Source: Dehalococcoidales bacterium (lineage in GTDB: Bacteria; Chloroflexota; Dehalococcoidia; E44-bin15). From it: DNA of 16,002 bases. Made by a program: the position numbers and the translations under genes. How positions within the stretch are numbered: the stretch's first letter is position 1; each line of letters begins with the position of its first letter. The stretch spans positions 1 to 16,002 of the forward strand of contig JAAXQM010000050.1 of the NCBI GenBank assembly GCA_012974295.1. The letters run 5' to 3'. This document shows positions 1 to 7,191 of the stretch, one piece after another. The notes beneath the pieces were generated by a model. It did not search any database. It saw nothing but the letters and a program-made list of their open reading frames with translations, and was not told the origin of the DNA.

Positions 1-1370
1 TACCTGCCGATAAGATAAGGGAAGCGGCCCGCATGTATGCCACTACCAAACCGGGCTTAATCTTCCACGTTAATGGACTGGAGGAGCAGGCCAACGCGAC
101 TCAAGCACTGCACAGCAGATACATCCTGGCGGCGATAACGGGCAACAGAGACGTACTAGCTGGCGATGCCTTACTGGAGCCCCCTCCCGGCGTCAAGCTG
201 GTGGCTGATGTCGAACTCCTCGATAAAATGAGCGATGAGCAGAAGAACAAGATGATAGGGGGGGACAGGTTTAAACTGTACTCCTGGCCTGTCTTTGATA
301 ACCTCAAGGAGATTGTAGAAAAGACTAGGGAGCAACCCCTTTCAAGCTACTGGATTTCCGGCTACGCTCACGCTCCTTCCGTCTTTCGCGCCATGATCGA
401 CGGAAAACCCTATCCCGTTAAAGCGATGATTACGGTAGCCAAGAATCCACTGCTCACTTTTCCCAACGCGAAGCTGATCTATGAAGCGTTAATGAAGCTG
501 GAGCTTCATGTGGCTATGGATGTCTTTATGACTCCCACCTGCCGCATCGCTGATTATGTACTTCCTGCTGCCTGCGGTTTCGAGAAACCAATAATACATG
601 GCGGCGACTACTTCCTTCACCTTCAGGCAGGTGAAACCGCAGTCGACCCGCTGTATGAGCGAAAGCCGGAATACTATTTATGGCGCGAGCTCGGGATGAG
701 GTTAGGGCAGGGGGAATTCTGGCCGTGGAAGACCCTGGAAGAGGCCTATGATTATCGCCTTGCTCCACTGGGCGTTACTTTCAGGGAATTTATTAATAAC
801 AAAGGCTATGATAACCCGCCCCTTCGACAGAGGAAATATGAAGAGATGGGTTTCGGTACACCGACAGGGAAGTTCGAGCTCTATTCCACAGTGCTTAAGG
901 AGCTGGGGTATGATCCGTTACCCGGCTACACGGAACCGCCACGGAGCCCGGTCAGCGACCCGGGACTGGCAGAAGAGTTTCCCCTGACCCTGCTATCAGG
1001 GGGCAGAAACCGACGCTATTATCATTCCCAGGATCGCCAGCTTGAGTCTATTCGCAAGCGCTCTCCTGAACCCGTAGCACAGATTAACCCGGAACTGGGT
1101 AGTCAGCTAGGTATAACGGATCATGATTGGATGTGGATTGAGACTTCGATAGGAAGAGCTAAGTTCAAATGTAAGTATTTTAGAGGGCTCGACCCTTCTG
1201 TTGTTCAGGCCGAACATGGTTGGTGGATTCCTGAAGATCCTTCTCTTGATAGCCTGTGGCGATCAAATATCAACGCTGTACTGGATGATGATCCGGACAT
1301 CTGTGACCCTGTAAGCGGCAACTTTGTTTTCAGAGGACAACTATGCAAGGTGTACAGGGCTGAGGATTAG
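1..1370 (+). CDS. Molybdopterin-dependent oxidoreductase (DMSO reductase superfamily), C-terminal part
   Basis: This is the 3' part of a molybdoenzyme catalytic subunit. The frame is open to the left edge: the codons before the first ATG (33) read PADKIREAAR, which fits the family's usual sequence leading into MYATTKPG, so the true start lies outside. About 455 residues are visible. Counting from that ATG, residues 1-310 are the end of the molybdopterin oxidoreductase domain, including VFMTPTCRIADYVLPAACG, where the family typically has a TxTxxxADxVLPA stretch. Residues about 315-440 are the molybdopterin-dinucleotide-binding domain (FPLTLLSGGRNRRYYHSQ; QINPELGSQLGI; AEHGWWIPED). The N-terminal Fe-S site and the Mo ligand residue are not visible, so the substrate cannot be named. 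Family members act in anaerobic respiration, formate oxidation or hydration reactions. No partner subunit follows it. The family is certain; the exact enzyme is not. Confidence 0.9.
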   Translation, partial: PADKIREAARMYATTKPGLIFHVNGLEEQANATQALHSRYILAAITGNRDVLAGDALLEPPPGVKLVADVELLDKMSDEQKNKMIGGDRFKLYSWPVFDNLKEIVEKTREQPLSSYWISGYAHAPSVFRAMIDGKPYPVKAMITVAKNPLLTFPNAKLIYEALMKLELHVAMDVFMTPTCRIADYVLPAACGFEKPIIHGGDYFLHLQAGETAVDPLYERKPEYYLWRELGMRLGQGEFWPWKTLEEAYDYRLAPLGVTFREFINNKGYDNPPLRQRKYEEMGFGTPTGKFELYSTVLKELGYDPLPGYTEPPRSPVSDPGLAEEFPLTLLSGGRNRRYYHSQDRQLESIRKRSPEPVAQINPELGSQLGITDHDWMWIETSIGRAKFKCKYFRGLDPSVVQAEHGWWIPEDPSLDSLWRSNINAVLDDDPDICDPVSGNFVFRGQLCKVYRAED

Positions 1371-1845
1371 TGTGGCTCAGGCGGGCCAGGATGACTACCT
1401 GTTGACATAATGTGCTTTCACTAATAATTGTTTTTGCGTGTGGAGTGAAGCAGTCTCAACGTTGCATCCCTACCCACCTCCCATTTTGAGATTACTTTAG
1501 CCCTCTGTGCTATACAAAGACAGCAATAAAGCGCTACCGGTTCTGTATCACTAAGCTATCTGATCACTACAACCTTACGCTGTAGTCTTTTGCCACATGA
1601 ACCCCCATCTGTGCATCTATTAGTGGGGTAATACGCATCCTCGAGACTGATAGCCTGTTCCTATGCCTGTATACCTTGGGCATTGACAGGCAAAAAGATA
1701 AAGAGTATTCTCAATTCACAAACGTTCCAGGGCATTCAGGATAGGAAACTGATAACTGATTTTCCTAGCTATATTCATTGCTTATGGCAATACAATACCA
1801 TATGTACCATGTAACGAATTTCAGTTCTAAGGAAGGAGTTAAGAA
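1371..1845. other. Intergenic spacer, 475 bases
   Basis: I see no convincing gene here. There is no clear intrinsic terminator after the molybdoenzyme. A weak promoter-like pair, TTGACA (1402-1407) and TAATTG (1425-1430) with 17-base spacing, sits early. A better promoter lies at 1683-1711 and is listed separately. A 7-bp perfect hairpin, TAGGAAA (1742-1748) with TTTCCTA (1761-1767), lies in the leader of the next gene. The strong ribosome site AAGGAAGGAG ends a few bases before the ATG at 1846. Confidence 0.6.
1683..1711 (+). promoter_or_regulatory. Candidate sigma-70 promoter for the FAD oxidoreductase at 1846
   Basis: TTGACA (1683-1688) is a perfect -35 hexamer. It is separated by exactly 17 bases from TATTCT (1706-1711), which matches 4 of 6 bases of the -10 consensus. 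The start codon is 135 bases downstream. A 7-bp inverted repeat, TGCCTGT (1664-1670) and ACAGGCA (1686-1692), overlaps the -35 box and could be a regulator site. This is pattern recognition only; no start site is known. Confidence 0.5.
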
Positions 1846-3411
1846 ATGGCTGATTATGATGTAATTATTATAGGGTCAGGTCATAATGGTTTGGCAGCCG
1901 CCACTGTTCTCGTTAAAGAGGGCTTACAGGTACTATGTCTTGAAAAAAATAAATACGTTGGTGGGATGGCAGCCACGGTAGAGCATTTCAAGGGTTTCAA
2001 GCATGATATTGCGGCATCGATGCTCTTCCCTCTTAGCGACAAGGTTGTAAAAGACCTCGATCTGGAAAATTACGGGCTCGAGGTTCTCGATACACCAACC
2101 ATGACAAGTAGTACTGGCGTACCAGGTGAAAGTCCGGTTATCTTTTATAGTGATCCAATGAAGATGATGGAACATATTCAGAAGGACCATGGGGAAGATG
2201 CTTTGCTGGGTATTGCTGGTGTGTATGGATTTTGCAACACCGCTGCTGAGGCAGCGGATCGTTTCAATCCACTCAGTCCACCTAGATCAATGGGCGCTAT
2301 AATCGAGGCAGCACCTACGATCCAGGTAAAGAACGTGTTGAGGAAGTGCTTTTTCGGTAGCGCCATGGATGTAATTAATGAGTTCTTTCCTGATCCCAAC
2401 AAGCATATTCTAATAAAATCTTTTCTAGCCTTCATGGCCATACAGTCCACATATAGAGGCCCATACACTCCAGGAAGCGCCTTATGCTTGGCTTACAGTC
2501 TCGCGGCTCCTGGTGGGGAGCCGCTAATGCGACGTATAAAGGGCGGTTTAGGCATGCTGCCGGAGGGGCTTTGTAGACAGTTTACGGAAAAAGGCGGTGA
2601 GGTAAGGCTTAGCACCCCGGTTAAAAGAATTCTCGTAGAAAACGGAAAGGCCGTCGGAGTTGAGCTGGCAAAGGGCGAAAAGATATCAGCAAAAGTGGTT
2701 CTGTCAAACCTCGATACGAACGCTACATTCTTAGGGCTGGTTGGGGAGGACAACTTGCCCTCTGATTTCATTGGCATGGTTAAGGAGATTGACCACCGGT
2801 CCCCCTATCTACAGATTCTCCTTGCCCTGAAGGAGCTTCCTGAATTCACAGGAGATCTGGCCTACGCTAATGAAAGTGGCCTGAGAGGCGGAATGGGCAT
2901 TTTTCATAGCCCGGAACACTTGGAACAATGCTGGGATGCCTGCAAGTGGGGCAGGATACCCGAAGACCCTACCATCGGCATCCAGATACCAAGCGTGTTC
3001 GATGACAGCTTGGCTCCACCCGGAAATCACGTAGCAACCATCTTTTCATACTATTTCCCTTGTACAGCCCCGAGAGAACAGCATGGACACCTAAAGGACG
3101 AGATGGCGGACAAGGTGATAGAAAAAATGAACAAATACGCCCCGAACTTCAAGGATGCAATTATAGACAAGGCAGTTTTAGCACCGTATCATTACGAAAG
3201 TATGTTTGGCTGTACCAATGGAGATTTCACGCATGGTCTTATCCATCCTGAACAGATGCTTGACTTTAGACCTGTTATAGGGTGGTCAAGATATAAGACT
3301 CCAGTCGAGAATCTATATCTCTGTGGCTCAGCTTGCCATCCTGGTCACGGAGTAACGTTTATACCCGGTTACAATAGTGCCCAGGAGGTATTGAACAACT
3401 GGAAAAAATAA
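1846..3411 (+). CDS. FAD-dependent oxidoreductase, phytoene desaturase/PYROXD2-like
   Basis: A 521-residue flavoprotein of the CrtI/amine-oxidase superfamily (COG1233-like). The N-terminal Rossmann fold shows GSGHNG at residues 10-15, an acidic residue at the end of the second strand (E33) and GG at 39-40, as expected for the FAD ADP moiety. The C-terminal FAD-binding part (about residues 455-515) reads FTHGLIHPEQ, then NLYLCGSACHPGHGVTFIPG, a layout close to PYROXD2-type proteins rather than true carotenoid desaturases. The start is supported by the site AAGGAAGGAG just upstream. It is transcribed alone, opposite to the fatty-acid locus, behind its own promoter candidate. It belongs to the same superfamily as the two flavoenzymes at 7950-10760 but has a different C-terminal signature. 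The substrate is unknown, and a link to the lipid locus is only inferred from proximity. Confidence 0.88.
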   Translation: MADYDVIIIGSGHNGLAAATVLVKEGLQVLCLEKNKYVGGMAATVEHFKGFKHDIAASMLFPLSDKVVKDLDLENYGLEVLDTPTMTSSTGVPGESPVIFYSDPMKMMEHIQKDHGEDALLGIAGVYGFCNTAAEAADRFNPLSPPRSMGAIIEAAPTIQVKNVLRKCFFGSAMDVINEFFPDPNKHILIKSFLAFMAIQSTYRGPYTPGSALCLAYSLAAPGGEPLMRRIKGGLGMLPEGLCRQFTEKGGEVRLSTPVKRILVENGKAVGVELAKGEKISAKVVLSNLDTNATFLGLVGEDNLPSDFIGMVKEIDHRSPYLQILLALKELPEFTGDLAYANESGLRGGMGIFHSPEHLEQCWDACKWGRIPEDPTIGIQIPSVFDDSLAPPGNHVATIFSYYFPCTAPREQHGHLKDEMADKVIEKMNKYAPNFKDAIIDKAVLAPYHYESMFGCTNGDFTHGLIHPEQMLDFRPVIGWSRYKTPVENLYLCGSACHPGHGVTFIPGYNSAQEVLNNWKK

Positions 3412-3673
3412 GTGATTAGGAATAATGGGAAGCTGGCTAACACATTGATACCTCTTCTGGCTGCTTAGATATAAGGAATAGTAGAGCCGATAGTGAGTAA
3501 CTTCAAAGGATGGATGTTTCTGTCTATCCCTACTTATCTCCTACCAACACAACCTCACGATGCAATTTTGTAACTATTTCACACCCGCACGGGTAAAACC
3601 ATAGGCACAACCCACCTAGCTATAATGCGTTTATTGTGATGCAATCGCCAATGTACTGGACGAGTGAACTTTC

Positions 3674-3703
3674 TTGACCGAGAAGCTGACGATATGCTAT
3701 TCT
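3674..3703 (+). promoter_or_regulatory. Candidate promoter upstream of the tRNA genes
   Basis: TTGACC (3674-3679) and TATTCT (3698-3703) are separated by 18 bases. The -10 hexamer is the same as in the candidate at 1706-1711. The tRNA-Leu gene begins 110 bases downstream, which is long for a tRNA leader, and the palindrome at 3733-3777 lies between. Support is by pattern only. Confidence 0.35.
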
Positions 3704-3732
3704 ACACTGAGCACGGGACGGCCGACTCGGAT

Positions 3733-3777
3733 TTAATAAATGGCGCGTCCAGACTTCGACGCTGAGGCATTTATTAA
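3733..3777. repeat. 45-base imperfect palindrome upstream of tRNA-Leu
   Basis: The outer arms TTAATAAATG (3733-3742) and CATTTATTAA (3768-3777) are perfect reverse complements of 10 bases. Inside them GCGTC (3745-3749) pairs with GACGC (3758-3762) around an 8-base loop. The two stems are separated by 2 bases on one side and 5 on the other. No U tract follows, so it is not a standard terminator. Options include an RNA hairpin in the tRNA precursor leader, a regulator site or a small mobile-element remnant. Confidence 0.6.
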
Positions 3778-3813
3778 CAGCTTATAGATCATTAGGGAGC
3801 TAGAAGACGAAAA

Positions 3814-3899
3814 GCCGAAGTGGCGGAATAGGTAGACGCGACGGTCTCAAAAACCGTTGGGGGGCGACCCCCTTGTCGGTTCGATCCCGACCTTCGGCA
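3814..3899 (+). tRNA. trnL: tRNA-Leu (anticodon CAA)
   Basis: This is an 86-base cloverleaf. The acceptor GCCGAAG (3814-3820) pairs with CTTCGGC (3892-3898), and the discriminator is A. The anticodon stem ACGGT/ACCGT encloses the loop CTCAAAA, giving anticodon CAA. The long G/C-rich variable arm after the anticodon stem is the class II form expected for Leu. The T arm contains GTTCGATCC. The 3' CCA is not encoded (the next bases are CTTTT). Confidence 0.97.
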
Positions 3900-3947
3900 C
3901 TTTTCGCGCGTTGCGGTAAAGGATCCGGGACGCCACAGGCTGGAAAT

Positions 3948-4018
3948 TGCCGAGTTGTGTAGCGGTAGCACGGGGGACTTTGAATCCCTTAGCCCAGGTT
4001 CGAATCCTGGCTCGGCAG
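3948..4018 (+). tRNA. trnQ: tRNA-Gln (anticodon TTG)
   Basis: This is a 71-base cloverleaf. The acceptor TGCCGAG (3948-3954) pairs with CTCGGCA (4011-4017), and the discriminator is G, as usual for Gln. The loop CTTTGAA between GGGGA and TCCCT gives anticodon TTG. The T loop GTTCGAATC is canonical. CCA is not encoded; a short T run follows. Confidence 0.97.
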
Positions 4019-4124
4019 CTTTTTCGGGCTTTAATGAGGGTATTACTGTAGTTAAAAAGAGAGTTACTAAATAGACTTAAGCCTTTTTGGACTTTTTACA
4101 GTTAATAGGCAACGGAAAGTAAAT

Positions 4125-4196
4125 TCCCCGATAGCTCAACGGTAGAGCGAGCGGCTGTTAACCGCTAGGTTCGAGGTTCGAATCCTCGTCGGGGAG
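4125..4196 (+). tRNA. trnN: tRNA-Asn (anticodon GTT)
   Basis: This is a 72-base cloverleaf. The acceptor TCCCCGA (4125-4131) pairs with TCGGGGA (4189-4195), with discriminator G. The stem AGCGG/CCGCT encloses CTGTTAA, giving anticodon GTT. CCA is not encoded. A run of six T (4198-4203) follows and may end transcription of the tRNA group. It is the last + strand gene before the convergent lipid operon. Confidence 0.97.
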
Positions 4197-4219
4197 CTTT
4201 TTTATTTATCCGAATTCAA

Positions 4220-4348
4220 TTCATATTACTATAAAAAGTATTGTCATCGTCTCCTGAATGTAGCAGCGTACTATGGCTATTGTGCGGATTGATATCTGGT
4301 CAAGCGGACTTCTATTAAACGAGTTGGGCCAATTCTTAGTAATATGAA
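4220..4348. repeat. 12-bp inverted repeat bounding about 129 bases
   Basis: TTCATATTACTA (4220-4231) and TAGTAATATGAA (4337-4348) are perfect reverse complements. They enclose 105 bases with no reading frame I would trust, between tRNA-Asn and the end of fabD. I see no obvious target-site duplication outside the arms. It may be a tiny element remnant or a long-range hairpin at the convergent junction. Confidence 0.5.
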
Positions 4349-4393
4349 GAACTGTGCTAAGCTTCTTTGTGGAGATGATCTGTAATGAGCGCT

Positions 4394-5335
4394 TCAGGAG
4401 CCTATCGCTTTGATAGATTCCAGGTCGCTCATATTGAGAACCTGTGCGTCCTTAGCGATCCTCTTGATCAGCTTGGAGAGTACAATCCCGGGGCCGATCT
4501 CTATGAAGGTGGAGACCCCGGCTTCTGCCATGTACTCCACCGAGGGCTGCCACTGGACACAGTGACATAGCTGCTGCAGGAGCTCCTCTTTGACCTCATC
4601 GATGCTGGTTACCGGCTTGGCCGTGCTATTGGCTACGATGGGAACTTCGGGCTGGTGAAAATCGACCTGTGAGATGGCGTGGGCCATGCCTTCAACTGTA
4701 GGCTGCATCAGGGCGGAATGAAAAGCTCCGCTGACTTCAAGCGGCACTGCGCCGATGGCGCCATTGGCCTGGGCCAGTTCTATAGAATGTGCTATCGCCT
4801 CTTTTGTTCCACTGACTACGATCTGCCCTGTGCAGTTAATGTTGGCGATCTGAGCACCGCTCTCCATGCATATCTTCTCCACGGACGGCTCATCGAGACC
4901 TATGATCGCGGCCATGCCCCCCGATCTGCTCCTGCCTGCGTCCTGCATCAAGCGACCTCTTTCCCTGACAAGGCGAACCGCATCGGCAAATGCAAGCACA
5001 TTCGCTGCCACCAGTGCGGTGTACTCGCCGGCGCTGTGCCCGGCGACAACGGAAGCCTTTATTGTACCGTTGAATTCTGAAATGGCTCTCAAGTAGGCGA
5101 TACTGACTGTCAGTATCGCTGGCTGGGCATTTATGGTTTCGCGTAGTTCCTCTAGAGGTCCCTCAAAGCAAAGTCGCGATAGTGAAAACTGGAGCGTCTG
5201 ATCGGCCTCCTCGAAGACCTGTCTTGCCTGGGGTGAACGCTGGTAGAGGTCGTAGCCCATCCCGACTGCCTGTGAGCCCTGTCCGGGAAAGACATAAGCA
5301 ATTTTGGGTATCTGCTTTGTCTCCGGTTCAGCCAT
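4394..5335 (-). CDS. fabD: Malonyl-CoA:ACP transacylase (FabD)
   Basis: A 313-residue cytosolic enzyme that moves malonyl from CoA to the acyl carrier protein, supplying the two-carbon extender for the condensing enzymes. The family layout is complete: FPGQGSQ at 16-22, the nucleophile S101 within GHSAGEY (99-105), the malonate-binding arginine R126 before GRLMQ, and the catalytic histidine H206 in AFHSALM. The length is normal for FabD. It is the last gene of the operon, 16 bases after the phosphopantetheinyl transferase, and I see no strong Shine-Dalgarno site before its ATG, so coupling to the upstream gene is likely. Its presence makes the locus independent of a housekeeping FabD, or this may be the genome's only copy. 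The function is secure from the motifs. Confidence 0.95.
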   Translation of the reverse strand: MAEPETKQIPKIAYVFPGQGSQAVGMGYDLYQRSPQARQVFEEADQTLQFSLSRLCFEGPLEELRETINAQPAILTVSIAYLRAISEFNGTIKASVVAGHSAGEYTALVAANVLAFADAVRLVRERGRLMQDAGRSRSGGMAAIIGLDEPSVEKICMESGAQIANINCTGQIVVSGTKEAIAHSIELAQANGAIGAVPLEVSGAFHSALMQPTVEGMAHAISQVDFHQPEVPIVANSTAKPVTSIDEVKEELLQQLCHCVQWQPSVEYMAEAGVSTFIEIGPGIVLSKLIKRIAKDAQVLNMSDLESIKAIGS

Positions 5336-5351
5336 GAGCTGCGTCCATCAT

Positions 5352-5945
5352 TCAGTCGTAACTGAGATTTTCCTCAATTATCCATTCAATTTCGTTGTCC
5401 TCTTTGAGGACGGAGACGATGTGATTCTTATGATACAATTGTTCGATTCGAAATGTGTGATCTCGGTAGTCCAGGACAATATGATGCTTATCGGGAACCG
5501 ATACTACCCGACAGGCCTTTAGCCCACCGATGCCGACACCTGTGGCTTTCAGGACTGCCTCTTTTGCTGTCCAATAGCGGAAGAAGGTATCCAAGGACCT
5601 GTCTTGAGCTCGCTCCCATTCCTCGTCGCTCGCTACGAGGCTAAAGATAGATTTGGATCGGGGCTTTATTTCCTCGATATCGATCCCGATCCTATCCCTG
5701 CTGAGAACAGCCGCGACGTACTTCGATTTATGGGTGAGGGACCAGTAGTGGCCATCGAACGGGCAGGGAACGTCGTTTTCGTCTTTTTGCAGCTCTCCAA
5801 GTGTCACGCCCCATTTTACAGCGCTCAACTTTAGCGCCTCCCTGGAGATTCTGCTTAACCTGGCAACCTTTTCCGATCCTGATAGCCTATTTCCGGCTTT
5901 GGCAACTGGCAGGATTACGGGAAACAGTGTAATTCGTCTGCTCAA
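5352..5945 (-). CDS. 4'-phosphopantetheinyl transferase, Sfp-type
   Basis: A 197-residue enzyme that attaches phosphopantetheine from CoA to the conserved serine of a carrier protein, here presumably the ACP at 13691-13942. Visible motifs are WSLTHKS (68-74, the usual xxSHS region), the Mg-binding GIDIEE (D89, E91) and WTAKEA (W125, K128, E129). It is somewhat shorter than Sfp. The start is TTG at 5945-5943: an in-frame TAG lies two codons upstream and there is no other Met in the protein, so the initiation codon is well constrained. The gene overlaps the enoyl reductase stop by 4 bases, which implies translational coupling. A dedicated transferase beside the ACP suggests that the carrier is not served, or not only served, by a general AcpS. 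Confidence 0.9.
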   Translation of the reverse strand: MSRRITLFPVILPVAKAGNRLSGSEKVARLSRISREALKLSAVKWGVTLGELQKDENDVPCPFDGHYWSLTHKSKYVAAVLSRDRIGIDIEEIKPRSKSIFSLVASDEEWERAQDRSLDTFFRYWTAKEAVLKATGVGIGGLKACRVVSVPDKHHIVLDYRDHTFRIEQLYHKNHIVSVLKEDNEIEWIIEENLSYD

Positions 5946-6742
5946 TCCCTAATCGCCTTATCGATAAGCCCTTTGTCGAAGTAGTTGGTCGACATTCCGC
6001 AGTCCACGACGATGCCCTGGGCATTTATGCCGCTGGATCTATCGCTTAAAAGGAATGCTACCGCATTGGCGACTTCTTTGGTCTCGATAGATTTTTTACG
6101 CAGACTTAGTTGTTCGGCGAAAAGGTAATAGTCTAAATATCCCGGTATCCCCGCGGATGAAGAGGTTTTCAATAAACCGGCCTTAACTGAGTTGAACCTG
6201 ACTTGAGAGAAAGAACTGAAGGATTTGGCCAGAAAGCACAGGGTAGAGTCCAGAGCCGCTTTCACAGGTGCCATCCAGCCATAGGGCTCGGCTGCTATTG
6301 TTGTCGCTGAGATAGATATGGTAACTACAGAGGCCTTTTCATCCAGGAGATCTTTAAATGCATTTGCAATACTGATCAGCGAGAAACAGGATATTTCAAC
6401 AGATTGCAGGAAGTCCTTCTTCCTTGTTTCGTGAAATGGCTTGAGTCCCGCTTCGTAGTTGGCAAAAGCAATGGAGTGAACGATGCCGTGAATCTTGGGA
6501 TATTTTTTGGAGACTGTTTCAGCCAGTTTTGCGATCTCGTTATCCTGTTCGACATCACATATGTAAATGTCTGCATCGGGGAAAAGTTTGGAGATGCTTT
6601 CCTTGTGTGCCGCAGACTGAACTGAATGGATGACATTTGCACCCGCCTCAGAGAGAATCTGGCTAACGAAAAAGGCGACGCTCTTCTTGTTAGCTACCCC
6701 GAAAACCAGGAATGTTTTGCCTTCAATGTCTAAGAAGTCCAT
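5942..6742 (-). CDS. fabI: Enoyl-ACP reductase, FabI-like SDR
   Basis: A 266-residue short-chain dehydrogenase of the divergent FabI type, expected to reduce the trans-2-enoyl-ACP double bond with NAD(P)H. FabI marks include GVANKKSVA at 15-23 (the altered glycine motif of FabI rather than TGxxxGIG), IVHSIAFA at 87-94, and Y154-x6-K161, the FabI spacing, instead of YxxxK. The second conserved tyrosine of FabI (E. coli Tyr146) has no equivalent that I can align; the region reads TISISATTIAAEP. The SAGPxRT loop is replaced by KAGLLKT (187-193). A Shine-Dalgarno site (AAAGGA) precedes the ATG by 7 bases. It lies 22 bases after FabZ. Reduction is the most likely role, but altered specificity is possible. 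Confidence 0.85.
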   Translation of the reverse strand: MDFLDIEGKTFLVFGVANKKSVAFFVSQILSEAGANVIHSVQSAAHKESISKLFPDADIYICDVEQDNEIAKLAETVSKKYPKIHGIVHSIAFANYEAGLKPFHETRKKDFLQSVEISCFSLISIANAFKDLLDEKASVVTISISATTIAAEPYGWMAPVKAALDSTLCFLAKSFSSFSQVRFNSVKAGLLKTSSSAGIPGYLDYYLFAEQLSLRKKSIETKEVANAVAFLLSDRSSGINAQGIVVDCGMSTNYFDKGLIDKAIRD

Positions 6743-6764
6743 ATGATTTCCTTTGCCACTGAAT

Positions 6765-7190
6765 TTAGATTTGTGCTTTGACTAGGCTAACAGCAAATTC
6801 AACCGTGACTGCTGTTTTTCCTGCGGATGATGCGCTGCCCTTTAAGAAATAAGCATTGCTTACTGTTTCTACCAGTTCGGCTTGTAGTTCCAGTAAGTCT
6901 CCAGGTCTGACTAAGTTCTTGAACTTCGCATTGTTTATACGGGTCAGTACAGGTGTACCATCACCAGCAGCACCAATAATATGGGAAAGCAGAATCGCCC
7001 CGGTTTGAAAGATGGACTCGCAGATCAGCACCCCGGGCATAATCGGATTTCCAGGGTAATGCCCTTTGAAAAATGGCTCTTCAGGGCTTATCTCTTTAGT
7101 TGTCCTTATTTTCGTGTCAGTTAACTCTACGACCTTATCGACGAACAAAAACGGTGGACGGTGAGGTATCGCATTTAAAACATCTTCCAT
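6765..7190 (-). CDS. fabZ: 3-hydroxyacyl-ACP dehydratase (FabZ)
   Basis: A 141-residue hot-dog-fold dehydratase that converts 3-hydroxyacyl-ACP to trans-2-enoyl-ACP. It shows IPHRPPFLFVD (8-18), the catalytic H44 in GHYPGNPIMPG and the catalytic E58 in LICES. The size is normal. The ATG lies one base after the fabG stop, and its ribosome site AGGAGG is embedded in the last codons of fabG, so the two are translated together. It has no FabA-like isomerase hallmarks that I can see. Confidence 0.95.
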   Translation of the reverse strand: MEDVLNAIPHRPPFLFVDKVVELTDTKIRTTKEISPEEPFFKGHYPGNPIMPGVLICESIFQTGAILLSHIIGAAGDGTPVLTRINNAKFKNLVRPGDLLELQAELVETVSNAYFLKGSASSAGKTAVTVEFAVSLVKAQI

Positions 7191-7191
7191 T

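Larger units (their letters stand above)
3412..3813. other. Intergenic spacer before the tRNA genes, 402 bases
   Basis: No gene is seen. The spacer holds a promoter candidate at 3674-3703 and a 45-base imperfect palindrome at 3733-3777, both listed separately. I found no clear intrinsic terminator after the flavoprotein gene. Confidence 0.6.

Noticed and set aside
4679..5080. Open frame of 133 codons on the + strand opposite fabD
   Set aside because: It is antisense to a gene with complete FabD catalytic motifs, and its translation resembles no protein I recognise.
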